From an uncultured Bacilli bacterium (GTDB lineage Bacteria; Bacillota_I; Bacilli_A; RF39; UBA660): 39,916 nucleotides of DNA. Where the stretch lies: NCBI GenBank assembly GCA_947629395.1, contig CANRDQ010000008.1, positions 1 through 39,916 on the forward strand, in the 5' to 3' direction. The notes under the pieces are model-generated. The model did not search any database. It was not told the DNA's origin and was given only the letters and a program-made list of their open reading frames with translations. The stretch's first letter is position 1, and every line of letters starts with the position of its first letter. This document shows, piece after piece, positions 9,057 through 17,687 of the stretch. The position numbers and the translations under genes are program-made.

Positions 9057-10052
9057 ATGAATGAAAAACAAAAACAAATAATTACTAAATTAGTGTATAC
9101 ATATGCTGAAAAAGCAAATATTAATAATCAAGATGAGATTAATAATACTATTCACAGCTTGTGTTCTATGAATATAAATGATTCTATTGATGCTATTTTA
9201 GTATCGATAAGTGATTTATTAAATAGAAGAATGATAACTAAAGAGGATGCTTTTTCAAAAGTTGATGATATCATAAGTTTAAATCCAGAAAAGTATCCAT
9301 CAGAAAAAGATTTAATTGACAGAATAAATTGGATTAAACAAATGAATTTGGAACATCCTGCTACGCCTTTAACTGAAAATCATCAGTTAGTTATTGAAAC
9401 TTTTGATAAGTTTAATGAGTTATTAGGAGAAAGTTTTGACTGCTATTATACTGGTGGACTTATGGGATATCTAGCCACAGGACATGATTTAGAAAGATAT
9501 CATGGGGATTTAGATCTATTTATAAATGAACAACAATTAGATACTTTAAAAAAATTAGTTGATGATAATGAAAATTTTACTTTTGTTAGTAATATGGAAC
9601 ATAAAGAAGTACATGGACATGAATATAAAATTGTCTATAAAAATACTCCTATGAGTATTGGCCTATTATTATTTGAAAGACAACCTGATAATAGTATAAC
9701 TACTAAAGAATATTATTTTGAAAATCAATATGACATTGATAACTTACTTGTTGATGAACATCATTATTCTAATAAATATACAGAAATGGCATTTTCAAAT
9801 CAGGTAAGAGTACATAATGGTATACCTTATAAAATGATGAGTTTAGAAAGTATTTATAATGCAAAGAAGAACTCTAGACCAAAAGATAGATATGATGCTC
9901 AAATAATAAAAGATAATGTAGATATGATGATTGAACACAAAATTGATATAGAAGGACAAAACAACTTTGATGTTAGACATAAACCTGTAACTGGGTCAGT
10001 AATACAAACTATTGAAAAAGCAATTCATCAACTAGAAAATAAACATTTATAA
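9057..10052 (+). CDS. Nucleotidyltransferase-fold protein of unknown function
   Basis: The 331-residue soluble protein has an N-terminal helical part (residues 1-105) and a centre that looks like a minimal nucleotidyltransferase: YYTGGLMGYLATG (about 131-142) with the GG turn, then YHGDLDLFI (148-156) with the Asp-X-Asp metal pair at 151 and 153. Later it has SLESIYNAKKNSRPKDRYDAQIIKD, the kind of segment that follows the catalytic core in AbiEii/MNT-like and lincosamide-type nucleotidyltransferases. The partner or substrate is unknown. It has an AAGGTGAG ribosome-binding site and its own promoter and terminator. There is no partner gene such as an AbiEi or HEPN gene beside it, so a toxin-antitoxin role has no support from context. 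Confidence 0.65.
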   Translation: MNEKQKQIITKLVYTYAEKANINNQDEINNTIHSLCSMNINDSIDAILVSISDLLNRRMITKEDAFSKVDDIISLNPEKYPSEKDLIDRINWIKQMNLEHPATPLTENHQLVIETFDKFNELLGESFDCYYTGGLMGYLATGHDLERYHGDLDLFINEQQLDTLKKLVDDNENFTFVSNMEHKEVHGHEYKIVYKNTPMSIGLLLFERQPDNSITTKEYYFENQYDIDNLLVDEHHYSNKYTEMAFSNQVRVHNGIPYKMMSLESIYNAKKNSRPKDRYDAQIIKDNVDMMIEHKIDIEGQNNFDVRHKPVTGSVIQTIEKAIHQLENKHL

Positions 10053-10085
10053 AAAGCTGTTCTAATTTTAATAACTATAAAAATT

Positions 10086-10116
10086 ATTTCCACAGAAATT
10101 GTGGAAATTTTATTTT
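10086..10116 (+). terminator. Intrinsic terminator of the nucleotidyltransferase-like gene
   Basis: The perfect stem ATTTCCACA / TGTGGAAAT with a five-base loop is followed by a T-rich run. Confidence 0.85.
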
Positions 10117-10147
10117 AGAAAGTCAATAATACATTGTTATTAACATC

Positions 10148-10176
10148 TTGACAAAAACAGTGTAATATGATAATAT
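10148..10176 (+). promoter_or_regulatory. Strong promoter of the Mn2+ riboswitch transcript
   Basis: TTGACA (10148-10153) and TAATAT (10171-10176) are 17 bases apart, with a TGA extension just before the -10 box. Transcription should start near 10183, right at the riboswitch. Confidence 0.85.
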
Positions 10177-10182
10177 ATTATC

Positions 10183-10311
10183 TCGTTGAAAGGGAGTAGT
10201 TCTCACAACCGTGATTTTAGTTCGTCATGTCAATACTTGCAGTATTCGGACTAAAAGATATCAAAACTATTGAACAAGACTTTCACATAATATGTGGAGT
10301 CTTGTTTTTTT
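10183..10311 (+). ncRNA. yybP-ykoY (Mn2+) riboswitch with terminator
   Basis: The leader has the two conserved loops of this class: GAAAGGGAGTAG (10188-10199) and CGTCA ... CAATAC, closed by GTATTCGGAC with TTAGT / ACTAA as the outer pairing. This matches the known Mn2+-sensing aptamer (GGGGAGUAG and CGUCA/CCGG motifs). The closing helix can form between TGAAAG (10187-10192) and CTTTCA (10280-10285). The terminator stem ACAAGACT / AGTCTTGT (10274-10281 and 10298-10305), with CACAT / ATGTG above it and a T run, shares those bases. The two cannot coexist, so Mn2+ binding should prevent termination and turn the downstream gene on, as known for the class. Confidence 0.88.
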
Positions 10312-10388
10312 GTCTTTTAGACTTCATATATTAAAAATATTAAGGAAAGGAGTAAGAAAAGACAAAGTAATAAAAAGTGAGTGAGAAT

Positions 10389-11129
10389 ATGAAAGAAATA
10401 TTTAATTGGGGTTGTACAATAGATGATGCTGTTAGAGCTCTAGATTTGGCAAAGAAATACGGCTTGGACCATTATATTGTTTTTCAAGGAGAAAAAATAT
10501 ATCCAGGGATTACTCTTGACGAAGCTTATTTAAAATTCACAGGTTACAATTATAAAACATTCATGAAACGTCTTGAAGCAAGTCGTAGAGGAGAACCAAT
10601 TGAAGACAATGAAGAGGAAAAAATAATAAAAGAAGAACCTCAAGAAAAGCCTGTTGAAGATAATCCATATAGTAAATATGGTGATGTTTTAGATGGTATG
10701 TCTGAAGAAGATAAAAAGCTATTAACTGAATTCATGATGAGAGGTGAACAAATAATTTTCCCTGAAAGATATGATGATTGGGAAGAATATGTCATAGGTC
10801 AAATGAATCTTGGTACACATGGACATGCCTTAAAACATGTTGTAAAAATATTAGAAGCTTTAGAAGCAGGAGCAAATAAAGAAACTGTTGAAAAATTATT
10901 ATTAGAAGCTAGTAGAGAAACAGAAGTTCTTTATTTTGTTATTAACCGTATAGCTCAATTCACTAGTGTACCTCTTGGTGTTGATATAGTTGAAGAACAT
11001 TATACAAAATATTTATGTGAAGGAACTTTATCTCCAGCTTTAGAAAGAATGCTAAATAATGAAAGACGAGAAATCGAAGAATTTAGTAAAAACAAAAGCA
11101 AACAAGAAGTACTATCAAATAAAAACTAG
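10389..11129 (+). CDS. Unknown soluble protein under Mn2+ riboswitch control
   Basis: I do not recognise this 246-residue protein. It has no membrane segment or signal peptide. Residues 1-65 form a compact domain (FNWGCTIDDAVRALDLAKKYG ... TLDEAYLKFTGYNYKTFMKRLE). An acidic Glu/Pro/Lys linker follows (about 66-95). The rest is a largely helical domain with GEQIIFPERYDDWEEYV, LGTHGHALKHVVKILEALEAG and a charged C-terminus. It is the only gene after the riboswitch before a terminator. The ATG at 10389 is preferred; a GTG at 10377 in frame is possible. Neither has a good ribosome-binding site, and a perfect AAAGGAG at 10346-10352 has no start codon at the right distance. Its position implies a role in manganese response, but nothing in it looks like a transporter. 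The role is inferred from context only. Confidence 0.8.
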   Translation: MKEIFNWGCTIDDAVRALDLAKKYGLDHYIVFQGEKIYPGITLDEAYLKFTGYNYKTFMKRLEASRRGEPIEDNEEEKIIKEEPQEKPVEDNPYSKYGDVLDGMSEEDKKLLTEFMMRGEQIIFPERYDDWEEYVIGQMNLGTHGHALKHVVKILEALEAGANKETVEKLLLEASRETEVLYFVINRIAQFTSVPLGVDIVEEHYTKYLCEGTLSPALERMLNNERREIEEFSKNKSKQEVLSNKN

Positions 11130-11156
11130 TAAGCTCAAAGTTTACTAGTTTTATTG
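11122..11156 (+). terminator. Terminator shared by convergent genes
   Basis: The stem AAAACTAGTAA / TTACTAGTTTT is flanked by T-rich sequence on both strands, so it can serve the upstream plus-strand gene and the minus-strand gene at 11167. It overlaps the stop codon of the upstream gene. Confidence 0.8.
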
Positions 11157-11166
11157 TGAAAAAAGT

Positions 11167-11733
11167 CTATAAAGTACCATTAATAATTCTATAACAATAT
11201 AAAATTATAATTGGAATGATAATACATAAAAATACTCCCATACCAAATTTATAAAAATTTATATATTTAATTTTACTAATATAAGTATCTGCTTGATCTT
11301 TATATTTTTTTCTTATTCTATTAATTCTCATATTTAATAATTTTAGATAAATCATATTGGAACAAGTTACCCAAAATAGTCTATTAACTATAAAGTATAA
11401 CACTATGGTTAAGTTTGCACTTATCAAAATATTAAATAGAAAAGCAACTATTAACGCTATTAGAGGAGGAATAATTAAATAACTAAACATATCAATAAAA
11501 AAGAAAATAATCCCTAGCCCTAAAAAGTCTCTGTAACATAAATATAATGGACCTAAAATAAATACTGTAAATTTATTTTCATTTCTAATAACTTTATCAA
11601 AATCTTTATCTAATACTTTTTCCACATCACCAATTTGATGAATCTTCTTGCTGATAAAATTGCCATTAGTTAAATATCCACAATATATACAAAAGTTTTT
11701 ATTCATAGGTTTACCACAATTAGGACACTTCAT
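11167..11733 (-). CDS. Zinc-ribbon membrane protein (DUF2628-like)
   Basis: The 188-residue protein starts with a zinc ribbon, MKCPNCGKPMNKNFCIYCG (two CxxC pairs, residues 3-18), then a cytoplasmic stretch of about 30 residues, and four or so hydrophobic segments (roughly 55-80, 83-105, 107-125 and 165-185). A basic loop, NMRINRIRKKYKDQADTY, lies before the last one. This order resembles the DUF2628 family of zinc-ribbon membrane proteins, whose function is unknown. An AGGTGAT ribosome-binding site precedes the ATG. It is alone on its strand here. Confidence 0.6.
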   Translation of the reverse strand: MKCPNCGKPMNKNFCIYCGYLTNGNFISKKIHQIGDVEKVLDKDFDKVIRNENKFTVFILGPLYLCYRDFLGLGIIFFFIDMFSYLIIPPLIALIVAFLFNILISANLTIVLYFIVNRLFWVTCSNMIYLKLLNMRINRIRKKYKDQADTYISKIKYINFYKFGMGVFLCIIIPIIILYCYRIINGTL

Positions 11734-11845
11734 ATTATCACCTATGATAAGTATAAGGCTGAATTAATTTTTTGTAAATATATGTATAATTATTTTAGAG
11801 TTTCTTCCCATCTATCAATTTGGAGTTTTAAATTTTAGTAAAATA

Positions 11846-11854
11846 TGTTATAAT
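11846..11854 (+). promoter_or_regulatory. Extended -10 promoter of the ABC exporter
   Basis: TGTTATAAT lies about 52 bases before the chosen ATG. Confidence 0.6.
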
Positions 11855-11879
11855 GTGTGTATATTTTTGGAAAGGGGTC

Positions 11880-11906
11880 TATAAACATAGATTTTAGGTG
11901 TTTATA
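11880..11906 (+). promoter_or_regulatory. Hairpin covering the ribosome-binding site of the ABC exporter
   Basis: The perfect eight-base arms TATAAACA (11880-11887) and TGTTTATA (11899-11906) enclose an 11-base loop. The AGGTG ribosome-binding site (11896-11900) lies in the loop and the 3' arm, and the ATG follows at once. The pairing could hold back translation. It is a sequence observation; no ligand is known. Confidence 0.5.
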
Positions 11907-13667
11907 ATGAAAAAGAAGGATAATTTAATTAAAAGAATGTATCAAATGTTAAATACCAGACAAAAGATTAACTTTGTTATAATTATATTTATTATGATTA
12001 TATCTGCTGTTTTAAGTCAATTATTACCTTTATCTATTGGTAAATTAACAGATGATGTCTTAAATCAAAGTCAATTATCGTTTATTAAGATAATTCCATT
12101 TTTACTATTTATTTTAGTAGTAACAGTTAGTAATGAGATTATTAAAGTTGTACGTAGAGTAATTGTTGAAGATACTTGTACTAGATGTGAGAAAAATGCC
12201 AGATCTAATGCCATAAGTTCACTACTTCATGCACCACTTAATTACTTCAAAGAAAATATGACTGGTAATATTCATGGACGATTAAATAGAAGTTTAGATG
12301 GTACTATAAGATTATTAAAACTTTTATTTATGGATTTTGCTCCAGCAATATTTAGTGGTATTGCGGCTATTATTGTTATCTTTTCTAAATTACCATTATT
12401 CTTATGTTTGTTAATGTTATTAGTAATACCAATTGGAGTAATTATAATCTTTAGACAAATATCTACTCAAAAAGGTATTAGAGTAGAATTAATGGAAGAA
12501 AAAGCATCTATGGATGGTACTATGGTAGAATTAATCAATGGTATAGAAGTCATTCGTGTTACTAATAATGCCGAAACAGAAGTAGATAGATTTACAAACA
12601 AATCAGAATATTTAAGAAAAAAAGAAATGAAACATCATAAAGCTATGGCTTTTTATGATTGTTTAAAATTCGTTAATGAAGCTTTATTTACAGTTCTAGT
12701 AATTGGAGTATCTGCTTATTTAGCTGGTGAAGGAGTAATTAGTGTCGGTACAGTTTTAACTGCTTATTTATGTTTTACTCAGTTAACAACACCATTAAGA
12801 GAATTACATAGAATATTTGATGAATTATCAGAATCTACTATTTTAGCCAAAGAATATTTTAAAATAATCGATTTAGAAAAAGACTTTTCATATCAAGAAA
12901 AACAAAGTAAAAAAGAAAAAAATATTTCTAATAATATCATAGAAGTTAATAATGTAGATTTTATTTATCCTAATAGTGATAAGAAAATAATTAAAGATTT
13001 AAGTTTAAATATTAAAAAAGGTGAATTTATCGGTATTGCTGGACCAAGTGGTTGTGGTAAATCATCTTTTATAAAACTACTAACTAAATTAGAAGAGAAA
13101 ACAACAGGAAATATTAGTGTTGCTGGAAAAGATTTAGATAGTTTATCTCGTAAAGATATTGCCGATGTTATGGCCTTAGTACCTCAAAACCCTTTTCTAA
13201 TTGCTGGTACTATTAGAGAAAATATTTGTTATGGTATACATAAAAAAGTTAGTGATAAAGAAATAAAAGAAGCTGCTTCTAAAGCTTATATAGATAACTT
13301 TATAGAAAGTCTACCCGATGGATATGATACTTATTTAGCTGAAGGTGGTAGTAACTTATCTGGAGGGCAAAGACAACGTATTGCCATTGCCAGAATATTT
13401 TTAAGAAAACCTAAAATTTTAATTCTAGATGAAGCAACTAGTGCTTTGGATAATACTTCCGAAAAATATATTCAAAAAGAAATAGAAAAACTTCAAAAAG
13501 AAAATCAAGTATCTATTATTTCTATTGCTCATAGATTAACTACTTTAGAAAATTGTGATTCAATTTTAGTTTTTGATAAAGGTCAAATCATTCAAAGTGG
13601 AAAATATAAAACTTTAATAGAAACACCTGGCATATTCCAAGATATGTATAATGGGAAAATACAATAA
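11907..13667 (+). CDS. ABC exporter, fused permease and ATPase
   Basis: The 586-residue half-transporter has an N-terminal six-helix membrane domain (about residues 15-320) and a C-terminal ATPase. The ATPase has Walker A GPSGCGKSS (about 379-387), the Q-loop PQNPFLIAGTIRENI, the signature LSGGQ (484-488), Walker B ILILDEATSALD, and the switch His in SIAHRLTTLENCD. It would work as a homodimer, since no partner gene lies beside it. Exporters of this build move drugs, lipids or peptides outward; the substrate cannot be told. The ATG at 11907 is chosen because AGGTG lies six bases upstream; an in-frame GTG at 11898 is part of that site. It has its own promoter, a leader hairpin and a terminator. 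Confidence 0.9.
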   Translation: MKKKDNLIKRMYQMLNTRQKINFVIIIFIMIISAVLSQLLPLSIGKLTDDVLNQSQLSFIKIIPFLLFILVVTVSNEIIKVVRRVIVEDTCTRCEKNARSNAISSLLHAPLNYFKENMTGNIHGRLNRSLDGTIRLLKLLFMDFAPAIFSGIAAIIVIFSKLPLFLCLLMLLVIPIGVIIIFRQISTQKGIRVELMEEKASMDGTMVELINGIEVIRVTNNAETEVDRFTNKSEYLRKKEMKHHKAMAFYDCLKFVNEALFTVLVIGVSAYLAGEGVISVGTVLTAYLCFTQLTTPLRELHRIFDELSESTILAKEYFKIIDLEKDFSYQEKQSKKEKNISNNIIEVNNVDFIYPNSDKKIIKDLSLNIKKGEFIGIAGPSGCGKSSFIKLLTKLEEKTTGNISVAGKDLDSLSRKDIADVMALVPQNPFLIAGTIRENICYGIHKKVSDKEIKEAASKAYIDNFIESLPDGYDTYLAEGGSNLSGGQRQRIAIARIFLRKPKILILDEATSALDNTSEKYIQKEIEKLQKENQVSIISIAHRLTTLENCDSILVFDKGQIIQSGKYKTLIETPGIFQDMYNGKIQ

Positions 13668-13691
13668 AAGTCTAATATATGGACTTTTTTT
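13666..13691 (+). terminator. Intrinsic terminator of the ABC exporter
   Basis: The stem AAAAGTC / GACTTTT is followed by further T. It starts within the stop codon. Confidence 0.8.
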
Positions 13692-13743
13692 GTTATTTAA
13701 TTTATAATGTAGGTATATAGTAAAGTGGGATGGAGTGTGTTAT

Positions 13744-15954
13744 ATGAGTAGTAAAAGATTGCTTTTAATAGCAGGAATTATTAATATGCTAGCAGGAATT
13801 ATTATATTTCCACTAACGGCATTATATTTTATTGTAGGTTTAATACTTATAATAATGTCATTACAAACGGAAGAAGATTTAATCAAAAGTAAGGGAATGA
13901 TTCTTTTTATAGGAGTTGTCTTAATATTATTTAATTGCATAAGTGCTATATTAGTTTTCCTTGCTTTTAGTGAATTTAAAATGATTGATAGTGCCAAAAA
14001 GGAAACAGCTCAAGAATTAGCATCTTCAAAAAACTCTAATGGTAAAATAAAACCAGTAGTAAAAGAGACTGTAGATCCAGAAGTCAAAAGAATTGATATA
14101 TTACTTAAATTAGGTTTAGCCATGGTTTTAATATCTGGTATTTTATTCGCTACTACTAACTGGACATATATAACAGATATAATGAAATTCATTTTCCTTG
14201 TCTTTTTAAGTGTTTTATTCTTTGGATTGTCTGTCTTTTCAGAAAAGAAACTTAAACTAAAAAATACTACCAATGCTTATTGGATCCTAGGAGTTAGTTT
14301 TTTAGATTTTGCATGGGTAGCCATTTGTTATTTTGGAATTATCTCTCCTTGGTTTAGTTATATAGGAGCAGGTAGAAGCTTAGTTTATGCTATTACATAT
14401 TTATTAATAGGTCTTTCACTATATATGGTAGAAAGAAAAGTTTCAAATAACTTTATTAAGTATTTTAGATATACCAGTTTTTACTTAAGTATATATAATG
14501 CTTTATTATTCTTGAATATAAATAGATTACTTATTTTAGCTACTTTATCTTTAATAACATTTATTATAAATATTTGTATGAAAGATAAAAATAGTCCATT
14601 ACAAAAATTTGCTAAACTAGTAGGTTATATAATTTGGGTTCCTCTTTTATTTAATATTACTAGTAATTGTGGACTTTACTTTACAGTAGCAACTATTATA
14701 AATGTGATTAATTATATATATTTAACAATCGATAGTAAAGATGTTTCTAATAATGCTGTTAGTTCATTATTAATTAATCTTCTTTTATGTATATGTGCTT
14801 GTACTTGGAATCTTGCTAATGGTAAAATGTTATTATTATTTATAATAATTTCTATTTTAAACCTAGCATTCAAAGCTCTACATAAACAATTTGCTGAAGA
14901 TTTTATTAAAAATAATCAAATTATGTATTCTATTATAGCTATACCAATTTTCTTTATTAAATTATATAGTTTACCAATAGAAGCCTTAATAATATCTGTT
15001 ATATATTTAATTATGAATATAATTAATAGTATGGATGAAACAAATAAATTTGATAATTATTTACAACCATTAATAATATTTTTTGTAGTTAAAAGTATAA
15101 AAATGGTTATGGATAAAGAATTACTTATTGATGTTCCAGTATTTTTCACTTTTGCTGTTTTAGCCGCAATCTTTATCTTAATTAATGAAATATCTACTAA
15201 AAAGCCAGTAAAAGATAAATATTATTATGCTTTATTAATAATAACTGCATATGAGTTTATTGCTAACTTTGTTTTATTAGATAAAATAATTGCCTTAATA
15301 ATATGTGCCATATTAGGATATTCTTATTGGAATACACCTAAAGATAGTGCTGATGAACCATTATTATTTACTTTCCTAATGTTTAATATTTACTTTACTA
15401 TAGCTGAAGTAAATTTAATAGGATATTCTATATTGTTTAATAACGTAATAGTTATACTATTATTTGCTTTAGCCACACTATACAATAATAGAGTTAAAAA
15501 TGCTAAAGTTATTAATAGTGTTATGGCAGTATTACCGTTGTATCGTATTATTTCTTATGAAGGTTTCAACTATGAATGGCATTTAATTACTGAGAATATT
15601 TTTGAATTATATCTTTTATACTTATTTGTAAGTATTTTTATCAAAAATACAACTGCTAAAAATATAATCACAGCTTTTGGTATCATCATTTTCATAATAC
15701 CAATCTTATTTACAAATAGTTTAGTAATAGCTTTATATGTAGGAATATTTGGTATATTACTTACCATGTTTGGTTTCTTAAATAAGCAATTTAAATCATT
15801 ATTTAGTATAGGTATATTTATTACCGTATTAAATATAATTTATCAATTAAGAGAATTATGGACCATGATTCCTTTCTGGCTATACTTATTAGTATTTGGA
15901 CTTGCTTTAATTATATTTGTTATGATTAGAGAAGTAAAAAAATTAGATAAATAA
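13744..15954 (+). CDS. Large polytopic membrane protein, DUF2157-like in part
   Basis: The 736-residue protein is almost entirely hydrophobic. Two to three membrane segments (residues 5-80) are followed by a charged linker (about 80-115), and then some twenty further segments run to a short basic tail. The start of the second part (ILLKLGLAMVLISGILFATTNW) resembles the opening of DUF2157 membrane proteins. No enzyme motif stands out. GGAG at 13732-13735 supports the ATG at 13744 over a GTG at 13735, and TATAAT lies at 13703-13708. It is a single-gene unit closed by a perfect terminator. The function is unknown. Confidence 0.7.
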   Translation: MSSKRLLLIAGIINMLAGIIIFPLTALYFIVGLILIIMSLQTEEDLIKSKGMILFIGVVLILFNCISAILVFLAFSEFKMIDSAKKETAQELASSKNSNGKIKPVVKETVDPEVKRIDILLKLGLAMVLISGILFATTNWTYITDIMKFIFLVFLSVLFFGLSVFSEKKLKLKNTTNAYWILGVSFLDFAWVAICYFGIISPWFSYIGAGRSLVYAITYLLIGLSLYMVERKVSNNFIKYFRYTSFYLSIYNALLFLNINRLLILATLSLITFIINICMKDKNSPLQKFAKLVGYIIWVPLLFNITSNCGLYFTVATIINVINYIYLTIDSKDVSNNAVSSLLINLLLCICACTWNLANGKMLLLFIIISILNLAFKALHKQFAEDFIKNNQIMYSIIAIPIFFIKLYSLPIEALIISVIYLIMNIINSMDETNKFDNYLQPLIIFFVVKSIKMVMDKELLIDVPVFFTFAVLAAIFILINEISTKKPVKDKYYYALLIITAYEFIANFVLLDKIIALIICAILGYSYWNTPKDSADEPLLFTFLMFNIYFTIAEVNLIGYSILFNNVIVILLFALATLYNNRVKNAKVINSVMAVLPLYRIISYEGFNYEWHLITENIFELYLLYLFVSIFIKNTTAKNIITAFGIIIFIIPILFTNSLVIALYVGIFGILLTMFGFLNKQFKSLFSIGIFITVLNIIYQLRELWTMIPFWLYLLVFGLALIIFVMIREVKKLDK

Positions 15955-15964
15955 AAAAATTAAG

Positions 15965-15999
15965 GATTGTAATCGCTAAACAGATTACAATCTTTTTTT
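15965..15999 (+). terminator. Intrinsic terminator
   Basis: The perfect ten-base stem GATTGTAATC / GATTACAATC is followed by seven T. Confidence 0.95.
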
Positions 16000-16042
16000 G
16001 AAAAGTAGGTCCAAAAAATTACTTTTATAAATAGCTAATCTA

Positions 16043-16078
16043 TGATATACTTTTACTAGATACTGAGATAGTCAGTAT
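16043..16078 (+). promoter_or_regulatory. Promoter and inverted repeat ahead of the ubiA-like operon
   Basis: The extended -10 box TGATATACT (16043-16051) is followed at the expected start of the transcript by the inverted repeat ATACTGA / TCAGTAT (16060-16066 and 16072-16078). The repeat could be an operator or a leader hairpin. It is not followed by a T run, so it is not a terminator. Confidence 0.5.
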
Positions 16079-16112
16079 ACAGAGGATTTGTATTATCAAG
16101 GAGGAGTAAAAA

Positions 16113-17048
16113 ATGATGAAAAATCCATATGTTAAAATTGCAAGACCAGATCATTGGATTAAACAGTTATTCATAATACCTGGTATTATAATCGGAATAT
16201 TTTTAATTAAAAATATTAATTATGACATAAATTTCATAATTAATATTATATTAGGCTTTATAGGAACTTGTTTTATTGCATCCGCAAATTATGTTATTAA
16301 TGAATTCTTAGATGCAGAGTTTGATAAATATCATCCAACTAAGAAGAATCGTCCTATGGTTACTCAAAATATGAAAACATCTATTGTTTATACAGAATAT
16401 TTTGTATTAGCTATTTTAGGATTAATATGTTCTTATTTTGTATCTATCCCATTCTTTATAACAGCTTTAGTTTTATTAATTATGGGAGTTTTATACAATG
16501 TAAAACCAATCAGAACTAAAGATATTCCATTTTTAGATGTATTATCTGAATCAGTTAATAATGCCTTAAGATTATTATTAGGTTGGTTTATTATTACTGA
16601 TGCTTATTTACCACCAGTTAGTATTGTAATTAGTTACTGGATGTTTGGAGCATTCTTAATGGCTGTAAAAAGATATGCTGAATATCGTATGATTAACGAT
16701 CCTAAAACAGCAGCATTATATAGAAAATCTTTTGCGAAATACACAGAACATACATTATTAGTATCTTCAGTATTTTATGCTTTAATTTCTGTATTCTTAT
16801 GCGGAACATTCCTTATTAAATATAAAATAGAATTAGTATTATGTATTCCATTTTTATGTTTATTATTCTGTTATTATCTATATATTGCTTTTAAACCTGA
16901 TTCAGCTGTTCAAAAGCCAGAAAAATTATATAAAGAAAAAAGTTTATTACTTTTCTTAGTAGGATTTGTTATTCTATTTGTAGTATTATTATTTATAGAT
17001 ATTCCATTTTTAAAACAACTATTAGACCAAACATTAATTAGGATATAG
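16113..17048 (+). CDS. UbiA-family protein, probable polyprenyl-phosphate phosphoribosyltransferase
   Basis: The 311-residue membrane protein has eight or nine helices. It carries RPDHWIKQ at 11-18 and NEFLDAEFDKYHPTKKNRP at 63-81. The D-x-E-x-x-D-(K/R)-x-HPTK-x-x-RP pattern is that of decaprenyl-phosphate phosphoribosyltransferases (mycobacterial Rv3806c type), which transfer phosphoribose from PRPP to a polyprenyl phosphate, rather than that of quinone or heme prenyltransferases. The first Asn-Asp pair is Asn-Glu here. An AAGGAGGAG ribosome-binding site precedes the ATG. It is followed after two bases by a HAD phosphatase, which would fit removal of the 5' phosphate from the lipid product. 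Family is sure; subfamily is a motif-based inference. Confidence 0.8.
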   Translation: MMKNPYVKIARPDHWIKQLFIIPGIIIGIFLIKNINYDINFIINIILGFIGTCFIASANYVINEFLDAEFDKYHPTKKNRPMVTQNMKTSIVYTEYFVLAILGLICSYFVSIPFFITALVLLIMGVLYNVKPIRTKDIPFLDVLSESVNNALRLLLGWFIITDAYLPPVSIVISYWMFGAFLMAVKRYAEYRMINDPKTAALYRKSFAKYTEHTLLVSSVFYALISVFLCGTFLIKYKIELVLCIPFLCLLFCYYLYIAFKPDSAVQKPEKLYKEKSLLLFLVGFVILFVVLLFIDIPFLKQLLDQTLIRI

Positions 17049-17050
17049 TT

Positions 17051-17686
17051 ATGAATAATAAAAAAGTATTAATTTTAGACTTAGATGGAACCCTATATCA
17101 TCAATATGGGGTTCAACTTTTTATGGGATGTCGCCTTGCAATTTATTATCTATTTCATTTTTGGAAGTTTAAAGAACTTCTTATGATTATGGATTATCGT
17201 AAAATAAGAGAAAAAAATATTAAAGGTATAGTTGAAAAACAATATAAAATTATTGGTCAAAAATATCATAAAACTCCAAAACAAGTAGAGGAGTTAATTC
17301 AAAAGTGGATGTTTGAAAAACCATTAGATATTTTACCAATCTTTAAAGATAAAAAATTAGATGAAATTATAAATAACTTTATTGGTAAAGTATTTATTTA
17401 TTCTGATTATCCGACTAAAGACAAATTAAAAGCTTTACATACCAAATATGATAAAGCTTATGATTCTACTAATCCTAATATTATGTGTTTAAAACCAGAA
17501 TCTAAAGGATTAGAATATTTAATAAAAGAAAATAAATTAAATAAAAAAGATATTTTATTTGTAGGCGATCGTGATTCTAAGGATGGAGAATGTTCTAGAC
17601 GTTGTCAAATAGATTATGTTATTTTACCTAAATTTGGTAGAGGTAAAAAGTATAAAAAAATAAAAGAATATCTACAAGTTAATTAA
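17051..17686 (+). CDS. HAD-superfamily hydrolase
   Basis: The 211-residue cytoplasmic protein has the HAD motifs: LDLDGTLY with Asp10 and Asp12 (nucleophile and acid), a Ser in VFIYSDYP (motif II), a Lys in CLKPESKGL (motif III), and FVGDRDSKDG (about 170-179, motif IV, metal binding). The cap after motif I is helical and rich in aromatic residues (FHFWKFKELLMIMDYRK), which could bind a membrane-linked substrate. Its ATG lies two bases after the ubiA stop, so the two are co-translated. HAD and UbiA domains are fused in some bacteria, which supports a shared pathway, probably dephosphorylation of polyprenyl-phospho-phosphoribose. That substrate is inferred from context only. Confidence 0.75.
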   Translation: MNNKKVLILDLDGTLYHQYGVQLFMGCRLAIYYLFHFWKFKELLMIMDYRKIREKNIKGIVEKQYKIIGQKYHKTPKQVEELIQKWMFEKPLDILPIFKDKKLDEIINNFIGKVFIYSDYPTKDKLKALHTKYDKAYDSTNPNIMCLKPESKGLEYLIKENKLNKKDILFVGDRDSKDGECSRRCQIDYVILPKFGRGKKYKKIKEYLQVN

Positions 17687-17687
17687 A

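Noticed and set aside
9057..10052. Toxin-antitoxin or abortive-infection system based on the nucleotidyltransferase-like protein
   Set aside because: No partner gene lies next to it; the flanking genes are a bile-salt-hydrolase-like gene and a riboswitch-controlled unknown with its own promoter.
13740..14273. Minus-strand open frames of 85-87 codons within the large membrane-protein gene
   Set aside because: They are shadows of a hydrophobic, AT-rich coding frame on the other strand.
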